Of a DNA stretch of 64,000 nucleotides, positions 25,783 to 33,133 are shown one piece after another. Every line of letters begins with the position of its first letter. Within the stretch, counting starts at the first letter, position 1. The notes beneath the pieces were generated by a model, which had not been told where the DNA came from, made no database searches, and saw nothing but the letters and a program-made list of their open reading frames with translations. Made by a program: the position numbers and the translations under genes. Origin of the DNA: Leucobacter triazinivorans (GTDB lineage Bacteria; Actinomycetota; Actinomycetes; Actinomycetales; Microbacteriaceae); contig NZ_CP035806.1 in the NCBI RefSeq assembly GCF_004208635.1, positions 1,116,001 through 1,180,000 of the forward strand, in the 5' to 3' direction.

Positions 25783-26701
25783 AGCGGATCCTCGGGTCGA
25801 GAACGGCGTAGAGGAGATCGACGACGAGATTGACGACGAGGTAGATCAGCACCATCACGGTCACGAACGAGACGACGGTGGCGTTCTCCCCCTTGAGGAT
25901 GGCCTGGAAGAGCACGTTGCCGACACCGGGCACGTTGAAGATGCCCTCGGTGACCGTCGCGCCGACCATCAGCGTGCCGAAGTCGGTGGCGGTGTTGGTG
26001 ATCGTGGGGATCAGCGAGTTGCGCAGCACGTGCACGGGGACGACGCGGTTGCGGCTGAGCCCCTTGGCGTACGCGGTGCGCACGAAGTCCTGGTTGAGGG
26101 TGTCGATGACCGAGGATCGCGTGAGACGCATGCTCGTGGCGTAGAGCGAGACGCCCAGCACGATGGCCGGAAGCAGCAGATCGCTCACCGGTGCGCCCGG
26201 CCCCACGGTCGGACTGAACCAGCCGAGCTTGAGCCCGAGGCCGTACTGCGCGATGAACGCGATCACGAAGATCGGGATGCTGAGGAAGAGCAGGCCGATG
26301 ATCAGGTTGATGTTGTCGAAGAGCTTGCCCTTGCGCAGGCCCGAGAAGAGGCCGACGACCACGGCGAGCACGAGCTCGATGCCGATCGCCATGGCGGCGA
26401 GGGTGATGGTCACCGGGAAGGTGCGGGCGAGGATCTGCGAGACCGGCTCGCCCGAGAAGCTGATGCCGAAGTCGCCGACCAGGATGCCCTTGAGGTACAG
26501 GAGGTACTGGATGAAGAAGGGCTGATCGAGGTTGTACTGCTCGCGCACCCGCTCGAGCACGGCCTCACTCGGCTGCTTGTCGCCGAACATCGCGGCGACG
26601 GGATCGCCCGGCATGGCGAAGACCATGAAGTAGATGAGGAAGGTGGTGCCCAGCAGGACCGGGATCACCTGAAGCAGACGGAAGAGTATGTATCTCAGCA
26701 C
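25775..26701 (-). CDS. Oligopeptide ABC transporter permease, OppB-like
   Basis: 308-aa membrane subunit beginning with GTG at 26701 after a GGGGGCGGAAG ribosome site. The first helix is at residues 9-30 (PVLLGTTFLIYFMVFAMPGDP), followed by the external region and five C-terminal helices ending LLYAVLDPRIRY. It is separated from the binding-protein gene by 185 bp that hold a strong hairpin. Confidence 0.92.
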   Translation of the reverse strand: MLRYILFRLLQVIPVLLGTTFLIYFMVFAMPGDPVAAMFGDKQPSEAVLERVREQYNLDQPFFIQYLLYLKGILVGDFGISFSGEPVSQILARTFPVTITLAAMAIGIELVLAVVVGLFSGLRKGKLFDNINLIIGLLFLSIPIFVIAFIAQYGLGLKLGWFSPTVGPGAPVSDLLLPAIVLGVSLYATSMRLTRSSVIDTLNQDFVRTAYAKGLSRNRVVPVHVLRNSLIPTITNTATDFGTLMVGATVTEGIFNVPGVGNVLFQAILKGENATVVSFVTVMVLIYLVVNLVVDLLYAVLDPRIRYA

Positions 26702-26844
26702 TCTTCCGCCCCCTTCTGGTCAGTGAAGGAAGACATGTTGCGTATTCTCTCGCATTCGTGGTGCGAAGCGAAACCAAGGAACGTCAGTGTTCCCGGCCGC
26801 GCAAGTGAGTGCTCGCCGGCGAAGCGGATGGCCTCGAGACGAGG

Positions 26845-26877
26845 GCGAGGCCCCGAGCTGATCGCCCGGGGCCTCGC
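26845..26877 (-). terminator. Intra-operon hairpin after the oligopeptide-binding protein gene
   Basis: GCGAGGCCCC and GGGGCCTCGC (26845-26854, 26868-26877) form a 10-bp stem 9 nt after the stop at 26887. It probably stabilises the binding-protein mRNA or lowers read-through into the permease genes. Confidence 0.6.
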
Positions 26878-26886
26878 AGAAGCGGA

Positions 26887-28506
26887 TTACTTCGTGGTGA
26901 TCTCGTTGAAGATCGGGACCGAGTTCCAGCCGAACGCGACGTTGTCGACGTTCTCGCTGAAGCCGCCGGTCGTGCCCTGGTACCAGAGCGGGATCGAGGG
27001 CATGTCCTCGAGCAGCAGCTCCTGCACCTCGTCGAGCTTGGCGTTGCGCGCCTCGTGGTCGCTCTCCTGCACCGCCTCGTCGAGCAGCTGATCGACCTCG
27101 GGGTTGGCGTAGAACCCGTGGTTGGAGCTGGCATCGGTGTAGTAGAGGGGCTGCAGGTAGTTGTAGGCGCCCGGGTAATCGCCCTGCCAACCGGCGCGGA
27201 ACGGGCCGCCCACCGTGTCGGCCTCGCGGTCGTCGAGGAATGCGGCGAAGGTCGGGTAGAGCTTCGGCGCCGCGCTGATGCCGAGGTTGGTCGCCCACTG
27301 GTTGGCCACGGCCTCGACCCAGACCTGGTGCGGTCCGTCGGTGTTCGTGGCGACCTCGAGGGTGCCCTCGTAGGGGCTGATCGCGTCGGCCTCGGCCCAC
27401 AGCTTCTTGGCCTCGTCGGGGTTGAACTCGAGCTTCTCCATGCCGGCGAGGTCGTCGGCGAAGCCGTCGACCACCGGGGAGGTGAAGTCGACCGCGGGCA
27501 CGTTGGTGCCCTCGAAGATCACGTCGATGATCTCGTCGCGATCCACCGCCATCGACAGCGCCGCGCGGCGGAGCTTGCCCTCCTCGTCCATGCCGAAGTG
27601 CTCGAGGCTCGTCGAGATGGCAAGCGTGGTGGTGAGCGCGCCGGCCTGGTTGATCGCCCGATCGCCCAGCTCGTCCTGGAACACCGCGAAGGAGGTGTCG
27701 GGGATCTGGTCGAGCACGTCGAGGTTGTTGGCGAGCAGATCGGTGTAGGCGGCGTCGAGCGACGCGTAGACCTTGAACTCGATGCCGTCGTTCGCCACCT
27801 CGCGGGGGCCGACGTAGCTGTCGTTCTTCACGAGGCTGATCGACACGTCGTGCTTCCAGGCGTCGTCGCCGTCGAGCATGTACAGACCGTTGCCGACCGG
27901 GTTCTGGCCGAATGCGGCCATGTCCTCGAACGCGACGTCCGGCAGCGGGTAGTACGCCGAGTAGCCCAGGCGATCCGGGAAGTCGGGGCTCGCCTCGATG
28001 GTGAAGGTGTGATCGTCGACGATCGTGAGGCCCTCGAGCGCCTCGACCGGCTCGCTCTCGCTGAAGCCCTTGATGGCGCTGAAGAAGTACTGGTTGCCGA
28101 GCGCGTTGTCGACGTTCGCCGCGTAGTTCCACGCGTCGACGAAGTTGTGCGCCAGCACCGGGGTGCCGTCGGAGAAGACGGCGTCGTCGCGGAGCTTGAC
28201 CTCCCAGAGGGTGTTCTCCTCGTTCTGCGCCTCGATCGACTCGGCGACGCCCATCTGGGTCACGCCGTCGGCGTCGTAGTAGACGAGGCCCTCCCAGAGC
28301 GCGTCGACGACCTTGCCGCCGCCCACCTCGGTGGTGTCGGCGGGGATCAGGCCCTTCTGGGGCTCGGTGTTGTTGACCGTGATGATGCCGCCGGCGCCGG
28401 CCTCGCCGCCGCCCTCACCGCCGCCGTTCGACGCGCAGCTGGTCAGCGCGAGCGCGCCCGCGGCGGCCAGCGCGATGAACCCCAGACCGACTCGTGATCG
28501 TCTCAC
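26887..28506 (-). CDS. Oligopeptide ABC transporter substrate-binding lipoprotein
   Basis: 539-aa OppA/DppA-type lipoprotein. GTG 28506 follows AAGGAGG with a 6-nt spacer and gives the signal VRRSRVGLGF with lipobox ALTSC, Cys24. A Gly/Glu-rich linker follows the Cys. Conserved SBP_bac_5 features include the GLVYYDADG and DGTPVLAHNFVDAWNYAAN blocks; the latter is typical of OppA proteins for longer peptides. It heads the third peptide importer of the window. No dedicated regulator or hydrolase gene is adjacent, so this is more likely the general oligopeptide uptake system. Confidence 0.92.
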   Translation of the reverse strand: MRRSRVGLGFIALAAAGALALTSCASNGGGEGGGEAGAGGIITVNNTEPQKGLIPADTTEVGGGKVVDALWEGLVYYDADGVTQMGVAESIEAQNEENTLWEVKLRDDAVFSDGTPVLAHNFVDAWNYAANVDNALGNQYFFSAIKGFSESEPVEALEGLTIVDDHTFTIEASPDFPDRLGYSAYYPLPDVAFEDMAAFGQNPVGNGLYMLDGDDAWKHDVSISLVKNDSYVGPREVANDGIEFKVYASLDAAYTDLLANNLDVLDQIPDTSFAVFQDELGDRAINQAGALTTTLAISTSLEHFGMDEEGKLRRAALSMAVDRDEIIDVIFEGTNVPAVDFTSPVVDGFADDLAGMEKLEFNPDEAKKLWAEADAISPYEGTLEVATNTDGPHQVWVEAVANQWATNLGISAAPKLYPTFAAFLDDREADTVGGPFRAGWQGDYPGAYNYLQPLYYTDASSNHGFYANPEVDQLLDEAVQESDHEARNAKLDEVQELLLEDMPSIPLWYQGTTGGFSENVDNVAFGWNSVPIFNEITTK

Positions 28507-28528
28507 TGGATTCCTCCTTGAATGTCCG

Positions 28529-28569
28529 CACTCGCGCAGAAGTCGGCCGAACCGACGCCCCCGCGAGTG
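28529..28569 (-). promoter_or_regulatory. Two-tier stem-loop in the oppA-like 5' leader
   Basis: An outer 8-bp stem (28529-28536 with 28562-28569, CACTCGCG/CGCGAGTG) encloses symmetric 5-nt internal loops and an inner 5-bp stem (28542-28546 with 28552-28556) with a 5-nt loop. It ends about 10 nt before the ribosome site, so it could control translation. Confidence 0.5.
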
Positions 28570-28594
28570 TTCTCCTTGGTATTGCAACGGATTC

Positions 28595-28600
28595 AGCCTA
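28595..28600 (-). promoter_or_regulatory. Possible -10 box of the oligopeptide importer operon
   Basis: TAGGCT on the minus strand. Transcription would start about 85 nt before the binding-protein start and include the stem-loop leader. Confidence 0.4.
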
Positions 28601-28764
28601 GCGATCCGCCGAAGCCCCGAACGCCAATTCCCGGCCTCGTGACGCCTTCGTGATCCAGGTCTGTAGATCATCGAGAATTATTCGGCCCGGATTCCAGGTT
28701 CGTCTGTGCGGTTCCACCATTCTCTGTTGGGCAGCAGCTCCACTCTGCCGCGCACCCTCGGGAG

Positions 28765-28770
28765 TACGCT
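28765..28770 (+). promoter_or_regulatory. -10 box, leaderless start of the CPBP protease gene
   Basis: TACGCT ends 6 nt before GTG 28777. Confidence 0.5.
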
Positions 28771-28776
28771 GAAGCC

Positions 28777-29592
28777 GTGACCCCGCATCGCCTCCCCGAC
28801 CCGCTCCGCTCGCGTCTGCGCTGGGAGGTCGGGATCGTGCTCGCGCTCTCCTTCGGCGCCTCGGCGGTCTACGCCGTCGTCTCGATCCTCGACCGCCTGA
28901 CCCGCGACACCGCGCTCGCCTCGCAGACGGCCACGATCAACCGGCCGCTCGCAGAACGCCCGCTGTTCGACCTCGTCTACCAGCTGCTCGCCTTCGCATT
29001 CGGGCTCGCTCCCGTGGCCCTCGTCGTCTTCCTGCTCTGGCGCGGCACGCGCCCGCACCTCGCCCGGCTCGGTCTCGGCGCCCCGATCGACGGCGGTCGC
29101 TGGCGATGGCTGCGCGAGACCGGCGGCGGGGCGGCGCTCGCGGCGCTCATCGGCATCCCCGGAATCGGCTTCTACCTCTTCGCGAAGTGGGTCGGGATCA
29201 ACGCCACCGTCGTCCCCACGGCGCTCGACGCGTTCTGGTGGACGGTGCCGGTGCTCGTGCTGCAGGCGCTCCGGGCGGCACTGGGCGAGGAGCTCATCGT
29301 GGTCGCCTACCTCTTCGACCGGCTGCGACGGCTCGGGGTGGGCCCGGTCGCGACCGTCGTGTCGAGTGCGCTGCTGCGCGGCAGCTACCACCTCTACCAG
29401 GGCTTCGGCGGCTTCATCGGCAACGTGATCATGGGGCTCGTCTTCGGGTGGGCCTACCAGCGCTGGGGCCGGGCCCTCCCCCTGATCGTCGCCCACTGGA
29501 TCCTCGACATCGTCAGCTTCGCCGGCTATCCGCTCGCCCTCGCGCTGTGGCCGAGCCTGTTCGGCGCCGTCGGCGCGTCCGCAGGCGGGTGA
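28777..29592 (+). CDS. CPBP-family intramembrane glutamic endopeptidase
   Basis: 271-aa membrane protein with about seven to eight helices. The three CPBP motifs are present: GEELIVVAY (EE pair), RGSYHLYQGF (His in the second motif) and AHWILDIVSF (HxxxD). In place of the usual EExxxR the Arg is missing (EELIVVAY), a deviation also seen in some Actinobacterial members, as I recall. The family includes CAAX prenyl proteases and bacteriocin-immunity proteins; the bacterial role is mostly unknown. Leaderless GTG start. Divergent from the peptide importer. Confidence 0.85.
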   Translation: MTPHRLPDPLRSRLRWEVGIVLALSFGASAVYAVVSILDRLTRDTALASQTATINRPLAERPLFDLVYQLLAFAFGLAPVALVVFLLWRGTRPHLARLGLGAPIDGGRWRWLRETGGGAALAALIGIPGIGFYLFAKWVGINATVVPTALDAFWWTVPVLVLQALRAALGEELIVVAYLFDRLRRLGVGPVATVVSSALLRGSYHLYQGFGGFIGNVIMGLVFGWAYQRWGRALPLIVAHWILDIVSFAGYPLALALWPSLFGAVGASAGG

Positions 29593-29623
29593 GCGCACGA
29601 GAGCGACCGAGATCCGGGCCCTC

Positions 29624-29656
29624 GGTTTCGACTCGCTGCGCTCGCTCAACCAGCGG
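29624..29656. repeat. 33-bp GGTTTCGACTCGCT element overlapping a stop codon
   Basis: Nearly identical to the element at 60421-60453 (two differences by eye). It covers the final codons and stop of the membrane-protein gene at 29646. Confidence 0.75.
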
Positions 29657-30335
29657 GGCGGATGCTCTGCACGAACGCGTCGGTCAGACCCCAGAGCTCC
29701 TCGTAGAGCTCGGGGGCCGCGGCACAGCTTTCGGCCGGCCTGAGCACCTCGTACTGGCCCTCGGCGAGCTGCGTCGCCCCCCAGTTGCCCTCGCACGGCA
29801 GCTGCCGGATGAGGGCGCTGTCGAGCCAGAGCTCGGTGTTGCCGTTCTCGAGGGTGTAGCTCGTCGAGCCGAACTTGCTGCTCAGCTGGCCGTTGACGCC
29901 CCACTGCGGGATCGGCAGCTCCATGGTCGGGCCGACCTCGACCCTCGGCACGTCGTCTTCCGGCGGCTCGGGATCATCCTCACCCTCACCCTCGCCCTCC
30001 TCCGGAGCGTCCGGCGTGGTGGGCGGCGGGGTCGTCGGCTCCGCGGTCTGATCCGAGGCCTCCCCGGATCCCGAACCCGCATCTGCGCCGCGCACCAGGT
30101 TCACCACGACGATGGAGACGATGATGGCCAGCACCGCGACAAGGCCCACGATGATCCAGGGCTTCGCTGCGGACGCGCCACGGGGGCGCTCGGCGTCCCG
30201 CTTCTGCTGCTCCATCGGGAGCTGAGCCGTGCGCACGCGCTCTGCCTGCTCCTGGGCGAGCCGCTCGCGCGCAGGAACGGGCTGGGGCTGCTCCGGCGCC
30301 GGCCCGAAGAGTTCCTCGAGTGGATCTTTACTCAC
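29646..30335 (-). CDS. Single-pass membrane protein of unknown function
   Basis: 229 aa. A charged N-terminal part (SKDPLEELFGPAPE, then Gln/Arg/Glu-rich) is followed by one membrane helix at about residues 59-81 (WIIVGLVAVLAIIVSIVVV), a Pro/Glu/Thr-rich linker (about 90-130) and an extracytoplasmic domain with two Cys that could form a disulfide. I do not recognise the C-terminal domain. GTG start, leaderless, with TAGGGT 6 nt upstream. Its stop lies in a repeated 33-bp element. Confidence 0.75.
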   Translation of the reverse strand: MSKDPLEELFGPAPEQPQPVPARERLAQEQAERVRTAQLPMEQQKRDAERPRGASAAKPWIIVGLVAVLAIIVSIVVVNLVRGADAGSGSGEASDQTAEPTTPPPTTPDAPEEGEGEGEDDPEPPEDDVPRVEVGPTMELPIPQWGVNGQLSSKFGSTSYTLENGNTELWLDSALIRQLPCEGNWGATQLAEGQYEVLRPAESCAAAPELYEELWGLTDAFVQSIRPAG

Positions 30336-30341
30336 GGTCCT

Positions 30342-30347
30342 ACCCTA
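30342..30347 (-). promoter_or_regulatory. -10 box, leaderless start of the membrane-protein gene
   Basis: TAGGGT on the minus strand, 6 nt before GTG 30335. Confidence 0.5.
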
Positions 30348-30386
30348 ACCACTCAGACTGCGAGTCCTGTAACCGAGACGACGACG

Positions 30387-31310
30387 TCAGACCCGATCAG
30401 CGGTGGGGGCGGCGCGGTCGGCGAGCGCGGCGACGTGCGGCGCATCCGTCCCGCAGCAGCCGCCGAGCGCGGCGGCGTTCGGGGCGTACGCGCGCAGCTC
30501 GGTCTCGAGCGCCGCGAACCGCTCCGGATCGTCGCCCGGCCCGGCGTCGCCGTGGGTCGCCGCGTTGAGGCGGAAGCCCACGAGACGGGACAGTTCCGGT
30601 GCGCCGTGGCAGCGCGCCAGGCCCTGCGCGACCTCGCTCGGGTGGGCGCAGTTGACGAGGAACCCGATCGCGGCGCCGTCCGTGGCGGCGTCGACCTCGG
30701 CGATCGCGTCGGCGAGCGATGCTCCGTCCGCCAGCGATCCGTCGGCTCCCACGGCGAAGGAGACGGCCGCCGGAATCCGCGCACGCCGCGCCGCGCGCAC
30801 CACCCCGATGCCCTCAGCCGCGTCGAGCGTGGTGACCGAGGTCACCCGGTCCGCCCCGGCTTCCGCGAGCGCGCGCACTTGCGGTTCGTGATAGCGCTCG
30901 GCCTGCTCCGGGGTCATCCGCTCGGCTGCGTCGTACTCGTCGGAGCGCGGCCCGACGCAGCCGTTCACGAGCATCTCGGGAGCCGCCGCGGATCCCACTG
31001 CGGGAGCCGCGCCGTCGAGGAGGCCCCGCACGAGCGCGACGGCATCGGCGTTCACACGCTCGAGCGCCGCGGCGTCGTAGCCGAGCCGCGATCCCCAGTC
31101 GGGATTAGCCCGCCAGGTCGGCGTGTCGAGCACCAGCCCCAGACCCCGCTCCCGCGCGAGCTCCACGTACGGTCGGTAGTACTCCCGGAGCGCTTCGCGC
31201 CCGGGCACCGTATCCAGCAGCACGAACGCCGCGAACTCGGGCAGGTCCTGTGCCAGTCGATCGGTCAGCGCGGTCTCGATGCCGCCGTCGGTGAGCACCA
31301 GCTCAGTCAT
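30387..31310 (-). CDS. Homocysteine S-methyltransferase family protein (MmuM-like)
   Basis: 307-aa zinc-dependent methyltransferase fold. The zinc cysteines are visible as Cys221 (VNCAHP) and Cys285-Cys286 (GGCCGT). The N-terminal DGGIETAL matches the family's DGG(M)xT motif. MmuM proteins transfer methyl from S-methylmethionine or SAM to homocysteine to make methionine; substrate choice here is inferred. It overlaps the preceding kinase-like gene by 4 bp. Together with mtnA at 58204 it gives the strain methionine-recycling functions. Confidence 0.88.
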   Translation of the reverse strand: MTELVLTDGGIETALTDRLAQDLPEFAAFVLLDTVPGREALREYYRPYVELARERGLGLVLDTPTWRANPDWGSRLGYDAAALERVNADAVALVRGLLDGAAPAVGSAAAPEMLVNGCVGPRSDEYDAAERMTPEQAERYHEPQVRALAEAGADRVTSVTTLDAAEGIGVVRAARRARIPAAVSFAVGADGSLADGASLADAIAEVDAATDGAAIGFLVNCAHPSEVAQGLARCHGAPELSRLVGFRLNAATHGDAGPGDDPERFAALETELRAYAPNAAALGGCCGTDAPHVAALADRAAPTADRV

Positions 31311-32092
31311 CTTCCACTCCTCCGTCGCAGTGTCTCGCGGATCGATTCTCGAATCGCCTCGCGTCTCGCACCGAACTCGCGCACCCTCGTGAGGTGGCGC
31401 TCCATGATCCCCGCGTCACGCAGGGCCAGCGTACCCGGGTCACCGCGCTCGATGCCCGCCCGCCAGCGCTCGGCGATGAGGTCCATGCGCGTCTCGACCG
31501 CATTGAGCAGCTCCGCCGGCCCGATCCCGCCGTACGCTTCGGCGGCGAGCATGAGTCGGCGCGCCGCATCCGCGACGGGAATCTCGCGCAGCAGCGGCAC
31601 CCCCGACCAGCAGAGAAACGCGAGATCGTCGACCGGTCGACCGGGGCCCGCGCGATCCCAGTCGATCATCCCGGCGAAGCCCTGCTCTCCGATCACCCAG
31701 TTGTACAGCCCGGGATCGTTGTGGCAGATCACCTCTCCGGCTGCGAGATCCTGCATCCCCTGGCGCCACTCGCGCGGTCCGGGCCTGAACCCGCGAACGG
31801 CGTCGTGGAAGCGCCGGAGCCACGCGGCGGCATCCGCCAGCTCGTCGTCGCTCGCGCGCTCCGTCTCGGGATCGAGCGTCCGCCCCGGCAGGTAGTCGAG
31901 CACCTCGCGGCCCGCATCGTCGAAGCCCCGCACCCGCGGCACGCCGTCGAGTCCGCACGACGCGAGGTGCTCCAGCAGCTCGTGCACCGCCGGGGTCCAC
32001 GGCCCGGTCGGGCGGTGCACCCGCACCGCGCCGTCCGCGGTGCCGATCCGCCAGACTCCGCCGGATCCGCCGGGCAGGTACTCGCTCTCCAC
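31307..32092 (-). CDS. Phosphotransferase-family (APH-like) enzyme
   Basis: 261-aa aminoglycoside-phosphotransferase/choline-kinase-like protein. The catalytic loop reads ICHNDPGLYNWV (HNDxxxxN) and the metal site MIDWDRAGPG (DxD-type). The N-lobe is short. It is likely a small-molecule kinase rather than an antibiotic resistance gene. Translation is coupled to the homocysteine methyltransferase. A methylthioribose-kinase-like role is tempting but there is no specific support. GTG start, leaderless. Confidence 0.8.
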   Translation of the reverse strand: MESEYLPGGSGGVWRIGTADGAVRVHRPTGPWTPAVHELLEHLASCGLDGVPRVRGFDDAGREVLDYLPGRTLDPETERASDDELADAAAWLRRFHDAVRGFRPGPREWRQGMQDLAAGEVICHNDPGLYNWVIGEQGFAGMIDWDRAGPGRPVDDLAFLCWSGVPLLREIPVADAARRLMLAAEAYGGIGPAELLNAVETRMDLIAERWRAGIERGDPGTLALRDAGIMERHLTRVREFGARREAIRESIRETLRRRSGR

Positions 32093-32098
32093 ACCACG

Positions 32099-32104
32099 AC
32101 CCTA
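32099..32104 (-). promoter_or_regulatory. -10 box, leaderless start of the APH-like gene
   Basis: TAGGGT on the minus strand, 6 nt before GTG 32092. Confidence 0.5.
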
Positions 32105-32156
32105 TCGGTCTGCCGCGCGATCCGAGCGGCCGCACCTCTTCCGCGCCCACCGCACG

Positions 32157-32221
32157 CTCTTCGCGCGTCAGTAGGTGCGGCCAAAACACGGGAATGGCCG
32201 CACCTACTGACGCGCGAAGAG
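32157..32221. repeat. 53-bp palindromic element, copy 3, in a 27-bp perfect inverted repeat
   Basis: The arms 32157-32183 and 32195-32221 are exact reverse complements with an 11-nt loop. The 53-bp element proper is 32163-32215 (GCGCGTCAGTAGGTG ... CCTACTGACGCGC). It lies between two genes of the same strand, after the alarmone synthetase stop. Confidence 0.9.
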
Positions 32222-32287
32222 GGTGCAGACGGGCGCCGGGCGCGTGCACGAGGAACCTCGCCCGCCCGGACGGGCGCCGCGCGCGGG

Positions 32288-33070
32288 CTACGCGCGGTGG
32301 ACGCGCGGCTCCACGGCGCGCAGCTCCAGGGGTGCGGTGTGCGTCGGCGGTTCGCCGTGCAACTGGACGTGCAGGCGCTCCATGCGGGTGTCGAGCTCGG
32401 CCGCGATGTCGGCCGCGAGCTTCAGCTCCCGAGTCAGCGACCCCGGCACCTGACGGTCGTACTTGTAGTAGATCTTGTGCTCGAGGCTGGCCCAGAAGTC
32501 CATGGCGATCGTGCGGAACTGCACCTCGACGGGCACGTCGACCCGACCGCTCGACAGGTAGACGGGCACTGAGATGATGGTGTGCAGGCTCTTGTACCCG
32601 TTGGGCTTGGGCGACTCGATGTAGTCCTCCACCTCGAGCACGGTGATGTCGTCCTGCTGGGTGAGCAGGTCGAAGAGCCGGTAGACGTCGCGGATGAACG
32701 CGCAGGTGACGCGCACCCCGGCGATGTCCTGCACCTCGCAGCGGATCTCGTCGAAGTCGTTGCCGAGTCCCAGCCGCTCCAGCTTCGAGACGAGGCTGTC
32801 GACCGACTTCACCCGGCTCGAGACGTGCTCGATGGGGTTGTACTCGTGCATGTGGAGGAACTCCTCGCGCAGGATCGAGAGCTTCGTCTCGATCTCCTCC
32901 ATCGCGAAGCGGTACTCGAGCAGGAAGCGCTGCATCCGGTCGCCGAGCGAACGGAGCGCGCTGGCCGAGATGGTGATCTCGTCGTCGTCGACGCCACCGC
33001 CCCCGTGGCCGCCGCGCGGGCCCCTCCCCGTCGAGCCCGAATCGAACGCATCGAGTGCCGCAGTGCTCAT
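32288..33070 (-). CDS. Small alarmone synthetase, GTP pyrophosphokinase family (RelQ/YjbM-like)
   Basis: 260-aa single-domain RelA/SpoT homologue without hydrolase, TGS or ACT domains. Synthetase motifs: RVKSVDSLVSKL, DIAGVRVTCAFI, KPNGYKSLHTII and VEVQFRTIAMDFWASLEHKIYYK. It would transfer pyrophosphate from ATP to GDP or GTP to make (p)ppGpp. The first 35 residues are Gly/Asp-rich and low complexity. It is leaderless, with TAGGCT 7 nt before the ATG, and stands alone. Confidence 0.9.
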   Translation of the reverse strand: MSTAALDAFDSGSTGRGPRGGHGGGGVDDDEITISASALRSLGDRMQRFLLEYRFAMEEIETKLSILREEFLHMHEYNPIEHVSSRVKSVDSLVSKLERLGLGNDFDEIRCEVQDIAGVRVTCAFIRDVYRLFDLLTQQDDITVLEVEDYIESPKPNGYKSLHTIISVPVYLSSGRVDVPVEVQFRTIAMDFWASLEHKIYYKYDRQVPGSLTRELKLAADIAAELDTRMERLHVQLHGEPPTHTAPLELRAVEPRVHRA

Positions 33071-33077
33071 GCGCTCC

Positions 33078-33083
33078 AGCCTA
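33078..33083 (-). promoter_or_regulatory. -10 box, leaderless start of the alarmone synthetase
   Basis: TAGGCT on the minus strand, 7 nt before ATG 33070. Confidence 0.5.
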
Positions 33084-33133
33084 ACCGCGCTCCCGACGAA
33101 CGCGCTGAGACTTTGCGAATCGCGTCACGAGGA

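Noticed and set aside
31307..32092. Aminoglycoside resistance gene
   Set aside because: The APH fold is shared by many small-molecule kinases, and operon linkage to a homocysteine methyltransferase argues for metabolism.
32157..32221. Insertion-sequence end or short MITE with target duplication
   Set aside because: No flanking direct duplication and no transposase were found. It is kept as a palindromic element only.
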